A stretch of DNA of 64,000 bases from Acidobacteriota bacterium (GTDB lineage: Bacteria; Acidobacteriota; Vicinamibacteria; Vicinamibacterales; SCN-69-37): assembly GCA_016716905.1 (NCBI GenBank), contig JADJUS010000022.1, positions 1,227,501 through 1,291,500 on the forward strand, written 5' to 3'. The number at the start of each line of letters is the position of its first letter. Position 1 is the stretch's first letter. The position numbers and the translations under genes are program-made. Below the pieces are notes generated by a model. The model ran no database searches and was not told the DNA's origin. It saw only the letters and a program-made list of their open reading frames with translations. Shown here piece by piece: positions 26,468 through 34,252 of this stretch.

Positions 26468-27076
26468 CTATTTGTAGCCCCACGGCGCGGGCGGGGGCTC
26501 GATCGGACTCGACAAGTCAAACGCCATCCGCACCGAGTGGCCGACCGTCGGCCAATGCACCCCGTAGTGAAAGGTGCGGTCATCGACGAAGTGCATGAAC
26601 CAGAAATTGTCCGCACGCAGCGGCAGGATGGACGCGGTGTGTGCGTCAGCGCGGAAGATCTGGCGATTGGCCAGGCCTGGCAGGGGCGCGTCGCCACCGT
26701 ACTGCGAGATCGCGTCTTCCGTACCGTCTTTATGACGATGGTCGTGCTTGAGCCGCAGCGTGCCATCAGCCCACGTCAGAATCCAGTTACGCGAGCGGTC
26801 GTCGTTTTCATGCAACGCGATGTGAATGCGTTCCTGGGAACACTCACGGAAATGGGCGATCAGCGCGCGGCCCTCAAGGCCCGCCCGGTAGTACTCCGTC
26901 ACATCATCAACGGTGCCCGGATACGCTTTGCCGCAGTGCGACTGCAGCGTGGCCCAGAAGGTCTTCTGCTCGGCCGAGGGCCCTTGTGGGGACGGAGGGG
27001 CATCGGACGCAGGCGGAGCGCAGGCGGCGCCAAGCACGACGGTCAGACAGAGGACGAAGGCCGGGTGCACACGCAT
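26468..27076 (-). CDS. Hypothetical lipoprotein
   Basis: 202 residues from the ATG at 27076, which gives a lipoprotein signal peptide with lipobox LGAAC (Cys at ~19); longer starts would bury it. The mature part begins with a Pro/Ser-rich linker and then reads KTFWATLQSHCGKAYPGTV and FRADAHTASILPLRADNFWF. No named domain was recognised, although the layout is conserved-looking. Likely membrane-anchored in the periplasm. First gene of a three-gene run with two glycosyltransferase-like genes. Confidence 0.7.
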   Translation of the reverse strand: MRVHPAFVLCLTVVLGAACAPPASDAPPSPQGPSAEQKTFWATLQSHCGKAYPGTVDDVTEYYRAGLEGRALIAHFRECSQERIHIALHENDDRSRNWILTWADGTLRLKHDHRHKDGTEDAISQYGGDAPLPGLANRQIFRADAHTASILPLRADNFWFMHFVDDRTFHYGVHWPTVGHSVRMAFDLSSPIEPPPAPWGYK

Positions 27077-27204
27077 GGGCGCTAGTGTATAGGCGGCTTG
27101 CACCTTGCGCGCGGCGAGGACATGGGAAATGCTCCTCACATGCGACACATCCTTGTCACGGCACATTCGCCGTTGAGGTGACCCCCTGCGGACCATGGCG
27201 CGCT

Positions 27205-27234
27205 TTGGCAAATGTGCTTAGCGCCAAGTATAAT
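27205..27234 (+). promoter_or_regulatory. Sigma70-type promoter for the nucleotidyltransferase module
   Basis: TTGGCA (27205-27210) and a perfect TATAAT (27229-27234) are separated by 18 bases. Transcription would begin around 27240, where the ATG lies, so the mRNA is probably leaderless. Confidence 0.75.
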
Positions 27235-27239
27235 GGGTC

Positions 27240-27494
27240 ATGGACTCATCCGTCCTCGCGCGCGCGTTGGGACGCCTGGGAGGCCTGTCGCGGGCCCGGC
27301 GACTCACGCCTGCGGACAAGTCGCGCATTGCTTCGATGGGCGGCCATGCGCGCCGCGCGTCCCTCCTGGCGGCCCGCCGGATCGCAAACAACTTCCACTA
27401 CCTGGCGGCCGTCGACGAGCTGCGTCCGGCCCCTGCGGTGAAGCGGCTGCGCACATGCCGCGCGCGACTGCCGGAGCCGTTGCGGCGTGGCTGA
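27240..27494 (+). CDS. Small basic protein, putative antitoxin partner of the nucleotidyltransferase
   Basis: 84 residues, rich in Arg and Ala, with the block RLTPADKSRIASMGGHARRA and then ANNFHYLAAVDELR. The basic helical SxGGxxRR segment resembles small proteins found just ahead of AbiEii-like or DUF6036 nucleotidyltransferases; this is recall, not a search. No Shine-Dalgarno exists because the promoter ends 5 bases before the ATG. It overlaps the next gene by 8 bases, so the two are coupled. It may be an antitoxin or DNA-binding autoregulator. Confidence 0.6.
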   Translation: MDSSVLARALGRLGGLSRARRLTPADKSRIASMGGHARRASLLAARRIANNFHYLAAVDELRPAPAVKRLRTCRARLPEPLRRG

Positions 27495-28062
27495 GCCGCC
27501 TGATCACCTCCGCATCGTCGCGAAGATCACGAAGGGCTTGGGAAGTCTAGGCTTCGAGCCGGTCCTGGTCGGCGGCATGGCGTTGGTCGTACTCGGATCC
27601 CGGCGTGTCACCCGCGACTTCGACTTCGCCGTCGCCCGTCCCGCGGATCGCCTCGACTCCGTAGTGGATGTGTTCTACGGTCACGGCCTGGAACTCGTCT
27701 CACGCCTCGACGATGACGGCGAGGTGACCGCGACGATCGACAATCGGCGCGTCGCGTCGATCCGGCTCCGCCTCGACACACCCGCCAGCGCGGCCTTCTT
27801 CAATGTCAGCACGGGGCTTCGCATTGATCTGCTCTTCGACTTTCCCATGCCCGCAGCCGACCTCGTGGCGCGCGCGACGCGCCTCAAGATTCGCGGACAG
27901 CCACTGCTGATCGCGTCTGAGCACGACCTTCTGCGTTTGAAGCGAACGGCTGCGGCGGCGCGCTCAGTCCCGGGTGACGCGGACGATATCGCCTTCCTGG
28001 AGTCGCGGAAGCAGCGGCGGCCTGGCGACCGGGACCCGGCAAAGATCAGAAGCGAACACTGA
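27487..28062 (+). CDS. Nucleotidyltransferase-fold protein (AbiEii/DUF6036-like), putative toxin
   Basis: 191 residues from GTG 27487. The minimal nucleotidyltransferase signature is present near the N-terminus: VLVGGMALVVLGSRRVTRDF (GG motif) followed by DFDFAV (the Asp-x-Asp metal pair), then beta strands and a third acidic position in LRIDLLFDFPM. The C-terminal helix HDLLRLKRTAAAARS is typical of the AbiEii/DUF6036 group. Such proteins serve as toxins of type IV or related toxin-antitoxin or abortive-infection systems by modifying RNA or NTPs. Here it overlaps a small basic gene under one leaderless promoter, so a two-gene defence or addiction module is likely but unproven. Confidence 0.72.
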   Translation: MAEPPDHLRIVAKITKGLGSLGFEPVLVGGMALVVLGSRRVTRDFDFAVARPADRLDSVVDVFYGHGLELVSRLDDDGEVTATIDNRRVASIRLRLDTPASAAFFNVSTGLRIDLLFDFPMPAADLVARATRLKIRGQPLLIASEHDLLRLKRTAAAARSVPGDADDIAFLESRKQRRPGDRDPAKIRSEH

Positions 28063-28090
28063 ACGGGAACCGGGGAATACGGCCCTCCGT

Positions 28091-28127
28091 CATATACCTT
28101 GCGTGACCAGATATATGGCTATACCAT
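28091..28127 (+). promoter_or_regulatory. Putative PadR operator/promoter
   Basis: CATATA (28091-28096) and TATATG (28112-28117) form an inverted repeat, and ATGG-CTATA-CCAT (28115-28127) a second overlapping one. TTGCGT (28099-28104) and TATACC (28120-28125) could be a weak promoter. No ribosome-binding site is present before the ATG at 28134. Confidence 0.45.
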
Positions 28128-28133
28128 CCTGCT

Positions 28134-28502
28134 ATGGACGCTGACCAGAGCCGCGACGGCGCGCGGAAAAGCATCGAGCGGGAGCTGAAACGGGGCACGC
28201 TGGAGTTAATCGTGCTGCACCTGCTGGCCCCGGGCGAGGCCTACGGGTACGAGATCGTCTCCACGCTCACCGCACAGAGCGATGGCGCCCTGACGGTGAC
28301 AGACGGCACGTTGTATCCGGTGCTGTATCGCCTGGAACGGGCCGGATTCGTCCAGGTGCGGTGGGACACACCCGACCGCGGCGTGCCCCGCAAGTACTAC
28401 CGGCTCACCCCGGCTGGCCGCACCGAACTGGCCCAGCTGGAACACGAATGGACCACCTTTGCCACGGCAATGGCGAAGCTGCTAGGCAACGAGAGGAGCT
28501 GA
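28134..28502 (+). CDS. PadR-family transcriptional regulator
   Basis: 122 residues of the same small PadR subfamily as the 1547 gene: LKRGTLELIVLHLLAPGEAY, then YEIVSTLTAQSDGALTVTDG, TLYPVLYRLERAGFVQ and a wing KYYRLTPAGR. Expected to bind the palindromes just upstream and repress its own operon with the RDD protein gene, which starts only 2 bases after the stop. Inducer unknown. Confidence 0.9.
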   Translation: MDADQSRDGARKSIERELKRGTLELIVLHLLAPGEAYGYEIVSTLTAQSDGALTVTDGTLYPVLYRLERAGFVQVRWDTPDRGVPRKYYRLTPAGRTELAQLEHEWTTFATAMAKLLGNERS

Positions 28503-28504
28503 CC

Positions 28505-29131
28505 GTGACCCCGTTTGATAGCTATGTCGAGCAAGTACTCGATCGCATCCCTCATCACCTGCCGTTGCGTGCCGAGGTGGCCCAGGACCTGAGGAGCACG
28601 TTCGCCGATCGACAGGCCCTCGGCCAGAGCGCCGAAGAGGCCATTCGACAACTGGGGGATCCCACAACGCTGGCGGAGTCGTACCTGTCCGCGGTGCCGA
28701 TGACGCCGGCGCCCTTCATGGATCGTGTCGGCGCGAAGCTCCTGGACACAGTGCTCTTCTGCCTGATGCTGGTGATCCCGGCGCTCATCTACCTGCGGAT
28801 GACTTCCGGCAGCGACCGAGGGCTGTGGACCATCGCAGTCGTTCTGATGGTTGGAGTGATCGGCATGGGGTTCTGGCTCCTGAGTGCCTGGGCAGAGACG
28901 CGCTACAGCCGTACGCCCGGCAAGAAGCTGATGGGCCTGCACGTGGTGCGCGAATCGGGAACTCGCATCAGTTTTGGCCAGGCCATCGTTCGTCAGTTGC
29001 CGGTGTTCCTGCAGATCTTCTGGATCGATGCCCTGTTCGCGCTCTTCACCGATCGGCATCAGCGCGCGTTCGAACTGCTCTCACGCACACGGACGGTGCG
29101 CGATGCCCGGAGTGCGTCGCTGATGCTTTAG
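28505..29131 (+). CDS. RDD-family membrane protein with HAAS-like prefix
   Basis: 208 residues from GTG 28505 (RBS GAGAGGAGC). Residues 1-60 form a soluble helical prefix (SYVEQVLDRIPHHLPLRAEV then EEAIRQLGDPTTLAESYL) of the kind found in PadR-linked HAAS/DUF1700 proteins. Residues ~70-195 are an RDD domain: RVGAKLLDTVLF (Arg and Asp), two transmembrane helices, and SRTPGKKLMGLHVV. RDD proteins are small membrane proteins implicated in ion exchange or envelope stability. Directly downstream of and probably controlled by PadR. Confidence 0.85.
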   Translation: MTPFDSYVEQVLDRIPHHLPLRAEVAQDLRSTFADRQALGQSAEEAIRQLGDPTTLAESYLSAVPMTPAPFMDRVGAKLLDTVLFCLMLVIPALIYLRMTSGSDRGLWTIAVVLMVGVIGMGFWLLSAWAETRYSRTPGKKLMGLHVVRESGTRISFGQAIVRQLPVFLQIFWIDALFALFTDRHQRAFELLSRTRTVRDARSASLML

Positions 29132-29183
29132 GCAGTGCAACACTGCAGCGGCTCGTGAAATCGCGGCGTGTGCGATAGCGGCG

Positions 29184-30653
29184 TTAGAACGCGACGATCG
29201 TCTCGAGGTAACCGAAAATGAGGCGCCGACCCTGAAACAGGCGTCCCACTACTTCGCCGCCCGCCATGCGCCCGAGGTACGCGTTGGCCGACACATGCCG
29301 CGAGATCGTCCAGTCTGCTGCTCCTTCGATCACCCAACCGAGGTCGGGCGAGCCGTTGGCCCGGCGCCCCGCAAATCCGTAACTCGTGCCCTCGCGGGCC
29401 GCCGCTCCACTGCCCGCGTACCAGAGGTCTGCCGGTTGAGTCAGGCGCAAGCGGTGCCAGTCGAGGCGAAAGCCCAGGCGCGACGAGGGACGAGTCTGCA
29501 GTTGTGCAAACACGTCGGTGAGATTCATCAAGCTGTAGGCCGTCGAAAACGCGTACTTTCGGCCGGTCGGCAGCATCTGAAAAAACGTGCCGTGGGTGCC
29601 GTCAGTGGCGTCCTTGTCGCCGGAACTTCTGAATACGCCGACGCGCAGCCAGGGTCGGGCGGGAGCCGCGGTCCATTGGTATCCCAGTTCACCCGCAAGT
29701 GCGCCGGCGCGATGGTCCTGCCCGTACCAGTCGCCGACCTGACCCACGGCCCAGACCACCACGTCGAGGGAGCCGGTGCCAAGGGGATACGCGCCGACGA
29801 GCGTTCCACCGACGGTCGTGATGTGGACGTCGGCGGCTTGCGCCGGCAGGAACGCATTATCGGGGCGGGCCGTCACCGGCCGTTCGTCGGCATAGCGGTA
29901 GGCAAAGGCCTGCGCCTCGGTCCTGGAGAACAACGTCCCGGGTTTGGCGGTCAATGATGCGGCCGTCACCCAAAGCCGATTGATGGGTTTGCCCGCCTCT
30001 TCCTCGAATCCCCCTTGTGTTGGACGCAGCACGGCACCGAATACATGCCACCGGGGGCGATCCACGTCGAAGCGAACGCCGTCGAACGCCCGCTGGTACA
30101 ACGACCACTCGAATTCGCCGATCAGGCGGGCGTCCAATCGCTGGCGCTTGACGGCTTCGATCCGTGTATCTCCAGACGGAGACTCCGCACCCACCGTGAC
30201 CCCAAAGCGGCCAAGTTGCACACGAACGCCCGCACCGGGCTTGAACGTGGCGTGCAGCGCCTTGAGATACACCCGGCGGCTGTCGGTACGCCGAGCCTGA
30301 TCGAAATACAACGCGCCCGTGCCCAGTGGGCCAGGGCCAATCGCCGTGGTGGGCAGACCGCCGAACTGGACGTATTGCACCTGCGCGCCAAATTCCAACC
30401 GCTGGCGCTTCCCCTCCACTCCCACCAGCAGGCGGTTGGCAACAAATTCATAATCGGGCGTTCCGCCGCCTGGTTGTGGCCGAAAGAAACGCCACACTTC
30501 GGCCCGGGTGGTATTCCGGACTCGCCAGACGATGGCGGGCGGAGTGGCGCCGGCCTGGCTGGGGGCAGGAGCCTGTGCCAGGACGGGTGCCGGAACAAAG
30601 GCGGCGGCACCTGTGAGAAGAACGGTCAGGGCGGTTCCGGCGTGTTGGGTCAT
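29184..30653 (-). CDS. Outer-membrane porin of the alginate-export (AlgE-like) family
   Basis: 489 residues with a signal peptide (to ~26, LAQ). The mature protein is a series of amphipathic beta strands (RLEFGAQVQYVQFGG, VRVQLGRFGVTVGAESPSGD, PWLRVGVFRSSGDKDATDG) and ends in an aromatic residue (ETIVAF), as expected of outer-membrane barrels. The block FEWSLYQRAFDGVRFDVDRP matches the alginate-export porin family. Substrate unknown; relatives pass sugars, aromatics or ions. Divergent from napDAB with 91 bases between starts; a role in supplying nitrate or organic substrate is possible but not shown. Confidence 0.82.
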   Translation of the reverse strand: MTQHAGTALTVLLTGAAAFVPAPVLAQAPAPSQAGATPPAIVWRVRNTTRAEVWRFFRPQPGGGTPDYEFVANRLLVGVEGKRQRLEFGAQVQYVQFGGLPTTAIGPGPLGTGALYFDQARRTDSRRVYLKALHATFKPGAGVRVQLGRFGVTVGAESPSGDTRIEAVKRQRLDARLIGEFEWSLYQRAFDGVRFDVDRPRWHVFGAVLRPTQGGFEEEAGKPINRLWVTAASLTAKPGTLFSRTEAQAFAYRYADERPVTARPDNAFLPAQAADVHITTVGGTLVGAYPLGTGSLDVVVWAVGQVGDWYGQDHRAGALAGELGYQWTAAPARPWLRVGVFRSSGDKDATDGTHGTFFQMLPTGRKYAFSTAYSLMNLTDVFAQLQTRPSSRLGFRLDWHRLRLTQPADLWYAGSGAAAREGTSYGFAGRRANGSPDLGWVIEGAADWTISRHVSANAYLGRMAGGEVVGRLFQGRRLIFGYLETIVAF

Positions 30654-30744
30654 GGTCCCTACCAGTTTTTCCTAGCGGGCCTCCCCGCCCATATGACAGC
30701 CGTCAGACCACCGGAGGCCATCCCTGGGGCATAGTTCCAACGGT

Positions 30745-31023
30745 ATGGACATGAATCCGCGAACACCCACTATTCCCTCCGCCATCTCCGGCGTGGTCGT
30801 GCGCTCCCGTCAGGAGGATCTTGCCGCCGTGGCCGCACGACTCGCACACCTGCCGGGTATCGACGTGCACCATCTGGAAGCAGCCACCGGGCGCGTCATC
30901 ATCACGCTTGAGACTGAATCCAGCGATCAGGAAGAAGCGCGGATGGAGTCCGTGCGTCGCGAACCCGGCGTACTGAGCGCAGAGTTGGTCTATCACTACG
31001 TCGATCCACAGGGAGCCGTCTGA
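30745..31023 (+). CDS. napD: NapD, chaperone for the periplasmic nitrate reductase Tat signal
   Basis: 92 residues with the ferredoxin-like fold of NapD: SAISGVVVRSRQEDLAAVAA, then LPGIDVHHLEAATGRVIITL and GVLSAELVYHYVD, the family's usual closing motif. It binds the NapA twin-arginine leader and checks cofactor loading before export. Start at ATG 30745; a second in-frame ATG six bases on is possible and neither has a strong RBS. The stop shares one base with the napA start (TGATG), so translation is coupled. First gene of napDAB. Confidence 0.9.
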   Translation: MDMNPRTPTIPSAISGVVVRSRQEDLAAVAARLAHLPGIDVHHLEAATGRVIITLETESSDQEEARMESVRREPGVLSAELVYHYVDPQGAV

Positions 31024-33647
31024 TGGACGCCACGAGACGCCGTTTTCTGAAGACCGGTATTGCCGCCGCCACTGGAGTGGCCGTTGGCCTGCACCTGCCC
31101 GAATACCTGGTCGCCCTCGGTCAGGCCGTCCAGGCCGGTTGGTCGTGGGACAAGGGCGTGTGCCGTTTCTGCGGTGTCGGGTGCGGCATCCAGATTGCCA
31201 CCGACAAAGGGCGCATCGTCGCGATCAAAGGCGATCCCGACAGCCCGGTCAATCGCGGCCTGTTGTGTGTGAAGGGATACGCGAACGCGAAACTCCTGTA
31301 CGGCGACGATCGGCTCACGCAGCCTCTGCTCCGCATGAAGGACGGCCGCTTCGACAAGACCGGCGACTTTGTCGCCGTGTCGTGGGCGCGGGCATTCGAC
31401 GAAATGACCGCGCAGTTCAGGCGCGTGCACGGCGAACTGGGGCCCACGGGTGTGGGCGTCATGGGCTCGGGCCAATACACGATTCAGGAAGGCTACGCGG
31501 CCGTCAAACTGGTCAAGGCCGGCTGGCGCAGCAATAACCTGGATCCCAATGCACGGCACTGCATGGCGTCGGCCGTGGCCGCCTTCATGCAGACGTTCGG
31601 CATCGACGAGCCCGCGGGCAACTATGACGACATCGAACTGACAGACACGGTGGTCACCTGGGGTGCCAACATGGCCGAGATGCACCCGATGTTGTGGGCC
31701 CGCGTCATCGACCGCCGGCTCAGTCACGCGCCAATGCGGCTCATCAACCTCACCACATTCACCACACCAACGTCTGCGATGGCCGACCTCGAACTGGTCT
31801 TCAAGCCGCAGACTGACCTGGCGATCTGGAACTACATCGCGCGCGAGATTCTTGCGCGCAAGGCCGTCGACCAGACGTTCGTCGAGCGCCACTGTGTGTT
31901 TGCCACAGGCCACAACGACATCGGCTTCGCGCTGCGCGACGCCGACTCGCGGGAACAGTCGCAGGGCCACCGGAAGCAGGCCGGACAGCACTGGCTGATT
32001 TCACTCGAGGACTTCCGTCAGGGCGTGGCGCCCTACACGCTCGACTACGTCGCGCGACTGGCGAAGGGCGATTCTGCCGAACCGCTGAACGCGTTCAAGG
32101 ACAAACTGGTGCAACTGGCGGATGCGTACGCCGATCGCGCGCGCAAGGTGGTCTCGTTCTGGACGATGGGGTTCAACCAGCACACGCGCGGGACCTGGGT
32201 GAATGAACAGGCGTACATGGCGCACCTGCTCACTGGGAAGTTCGCCACACCCGGCAACAGCGCGTTCTCGCTGACGGGACAGCCGTCGGCGTGCGGCACC
32301 GCCCGCGAGGTCGGGACGTTTTCGCACCGGTTGCCAGCCGACATGATGGTGGACAACCCGGCGCACCGTGCAAAGGCAGAAGAGATCTGGCGCCTGCCGG
32401 CCGGCACCATCAATCCGCAACCCGGCAGCGACATCACACGAATGATGCGCGATCTCGAAGACGGCACGCTCAAGTGGTTGTGGGTGCAGGTCAACAACCC
32501 GTTCCAGGCCACGGCCAACGCGAACCACTGGATCGAAGCGGCGCGCAAGAACGACGCGTTTGTGGTGGTCTCGGACGCCTATCCGGGGATCTCGTGCAAG
32601 GTGGCGGACCTCATCCTGCCGTCGGCGATGATTTTCGAGAAATGGGGCGCATACGGCAACAGTGAGCGTCGCACCCAGATGTGGCGGCAGCAGGTGCGCG
32701 CACCAGGTGAGGCACGGTCTGACCTGTGGCAGATCCTGGAGTTCTCCAAACGCCTGACGGTCGGGGAACTATGGGGCGCCCACGGCGCTCTGCCCAGTGT
32801 GCTCGACGGTCTCGGCCCGTTCGCGTATCGGCCAGACAGCACGTTGTACGAAGTGCTGTTTGCCACCACGGCCAATCGCAACGTCGCGTGGCCGGATCCC
32901 GTGGCGGACAGTCATCCGAATGACACAGTCACGCACCTGCGCGAACAGTGGTTCCCGGAGAAGGCGCTGTTTGAGGAATATGCGATTTTCGGTCGCGGTC
33001 ACGCCCACGACCTGGCGCCGTTCGACCGGTATTTCGATGAGGACGTGCGCGGCTTGAAGTGGCCCGTGGTCAACGGAAAAGAAACGCAGTGGCGATTCAA
33101 CGCCGACCACGATCCGTACGCCGCCAAGGGCTCGGGCTTCGATTTTTACGGCCCGGCGATGAAACAACTGCCGCGCGGCAACCTCAACGGCATCACCGAT
33201 ACCACACCCGTCGCGCTGCCGGGCAAAGCGAAGATCTTCTTCCGGCCCTACGCGGCTCCGCCCGAGATGCCTGACACGGAATGGAACCTCTGGCTGAGTA
33301 CGGGACGCGTGCTGGAACACTGGCACTCCGGCACGATGACCCGTCGCGTACCCGAACTGCACAAGGCCGTGCCATCGGCCCTGGCGTACATGCATCCAGA
33401 TGATGCTGAGTCGAGGGGGCTGGCGCGCAACGACGCGGTGTGGATTGAATCGCGTCGAGGGCGAGTGAAGACCCGAGTGGAAACAGCGGGGCGTTACGGC
33501 CCTCCGAAAGGGCTGGTCTACGTGCCGTGGTTTGATGAAAACGTGTTCATCAACAAGGTCACGCTGGATGCCGGGTGTCCTATCTCGCGCCAGACCGATT
33601 TCAAGAAGTGTGCAGTGAAAGTCTACAAAGCTGAGGAGGCGCGATGA
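31023..33647 (+). CDS. napA: NapA, periplasmic nitrate reductase catalytic subunit
   Basis: 874 residues; a molybdenum bis-MGD enzyme that reduces nitrate to nitrite in the periplasm. A Tat leader TRRRFLKTGIAAATGVAVG opens the protein. The [4Fe-4S] ligands are Cys47, Cys50, Cys54 (VCRFCGVGCG) and Cys82 (LLCVKGYANAK). The Mo ligand is Cys180 in NARHCMASAVAAF. Other NapA hallmarks follow: TVVTWGANMAEMHPMLW, FNQHTRGTWVNEQ, GQPSACGTAREVGTF, and at the end STGRVLEHWHSGTMTRRVPE. Length is slightly above the usual ~830. Overlaps napB by four bases (ATGA). Confidence 0.96.
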   Translation: MDATRRRFLKTGIAAATGVAVGLHLPEYLVALGQAVQAGWSWDKGVCRFCGVGCGIQIATDKGRIVAIKGDPDSPVNRGLLCVKGYANAKLLYGDDRLTQPLLRMKDGRFDKTGDFVAVSWARAFDEMTAQFRRVHGELGPTGVGVMGSGQYTIQEGYAAVKLVKAGWRSNNLDPNARHCMASAVAAFMQTFGIDEPAGNYDDIELTDTVVTWGANMAEMHPMLWARVIDRRLSHAPMRLINLTTFTTPTSAMADLELVFKPQTDLAIWNYIAREILARKAVDQTFVERHCVFATGHNDIGFALRDADSREQSQGHRKQAGQHWLISLEDFRQGVAPYTLDYVARLAKGDSAEPLNAFKDKLVQLADAYADRARKVVSFWTMGFNQHTRGTWVNEQAYMAHLLTGKFATPGNSAFSLTGQPSACGTAREVGTFSHRLPADMMVDNPAHRAKAEEIWRLPAGTINPQPGSDITRMMRDLEDGTLKWLWVQVNNPFQATANANHWIEAARKNDAFVVVSDAYPGISCKVADLILPSAMIFEKWGAYGNSERRTQMWRQQVRAPGEARSDLWQILEFSKRLTVGELWGAHGALPSVLDGLGPFAYRPDSTLYEVLFATTANRNVAWPDPVADSHPNDTVTHLREQWFPEKALFEEYAIFGRGHAHDLAPFDRYFDEDVRGLKWPVVNGKETQWRFNADHDPYAAKGSGFDFYGPAMKQLPRGNLNGITDTTPVALPGKAKIFFRPYAAPPEMPDTEWNLWLSTGRVLEHWHSGTMTRRVPELHKAVPSALAYMHPDDAESRGLARNDAVWIESRRGRVKTRVETAGRYGPPKGLVYVPWFDENVFINKVTLDAGCPISRQTDFKKCAVKVYKAEEAR

Positions 33648-34135
33648 CGGCACGACGCATGCTCCTGGCGTTCCTGGTGGTGGCGGTGGCCGTCGTGGCC
33701 ATGGCGTTCTGGCGTGCCGGTCAGGATGGCGCCGCCGGGCCTGGAGTGTCGGACCTCGACATCGGCCTGCGACGGACGGCGCTGACTGACGATCGCGTGC
33801 CGCCATTGGCCGTGTTCACGGACGCCACGCCGGGCGGTAACGCCAAGCTGGCGCGCGCCTTTGATGGCGCGCCGCCGCTCATCCCGCACAGCCTTGACGG
33901 GTTCGTGCCGATTCGGTCGTCCGAAAATACCTGTCTGCTCTGTCATCAGACAGGCAGCACCGACCCTGCCGATCCGCCGCAGGTGCCCCGCAGTCACCTC
34001 ACCGATCTTCGCGCTGCACCCGACGTGGTGCGAGAAACCGTGGCTGGTGCGCGCTGGAACTGCACCGCCTGTCACGTCATGCAAAGTGATGCGCCCGTGC
34101 TGGTCGGCAATCGTTTCGGCACGACGGGGCGATAG
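33644..34135 (+). CDS. napB: NapB, diheme c-type cytochrome subunit of periplasmic nitrate reductase
   Basis: 163 residues with an uncleaved or cleaved N-terminal hydrophobic signal (LAFLVVAVAVVAMAFW). Two heme c sites, CLLCH (Cys97-His101) and CTACH (Cys140-His144), match NapB. The motif PPLIPHSLDGFVPI just ahead of the first heme and NRFG after the second are also family-typical. It passes electrons to NapA. No napC, napGH or other quinol-oxidising partner follows; the next bases are a fasciclin remnant and then a convergent gene. Heme attachment needs a cytochrome c maturation system not seen in the window apart from the dsbD-tlpA genes. Confidence 0.94.
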   Translation: MTARRMLLAFLVVAVAVVAMAFWRAGQDGAAGPGVSDLDIGLRRTALTDDRVPPLAVFTDATPGGNAKLARAFDGAPPLIPHSLDGFVPIRSSENTCLLCHQTGSTDPADPPQVPRSHLTDLRAAPDVVRETVAGARWNCTACHVMQSDAPVLVGNRFGTTGR

Positions 34136-34234
34136 ACCCAAGCTGCTGCCGGCGGCGCGCTGGTGATCAAGGCCGACGTCGCAGCGTCCAATGGACTCAT
34201 CCATGTGATCGACACCGTGTTGATCCCGAAGTAG
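34136..34234 (+). pseudogene. 3' remnant of a fasciclin-domain gene, in frame after napB
   Basis: Directly after the napB stop, in the same frame, 32 codons read AAGGALVIKADVAASNGLIH followed by VIDTVLIPK and a stop. This is the conserved H2 end of FAS1 domains and resembles the C-terminus of the intact fasciclin gene at 24025. No start or upstream part remains. Confidence 0.8.
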
Positions 34235-34252
34235 GGTACGCCTGCCCGCAAG

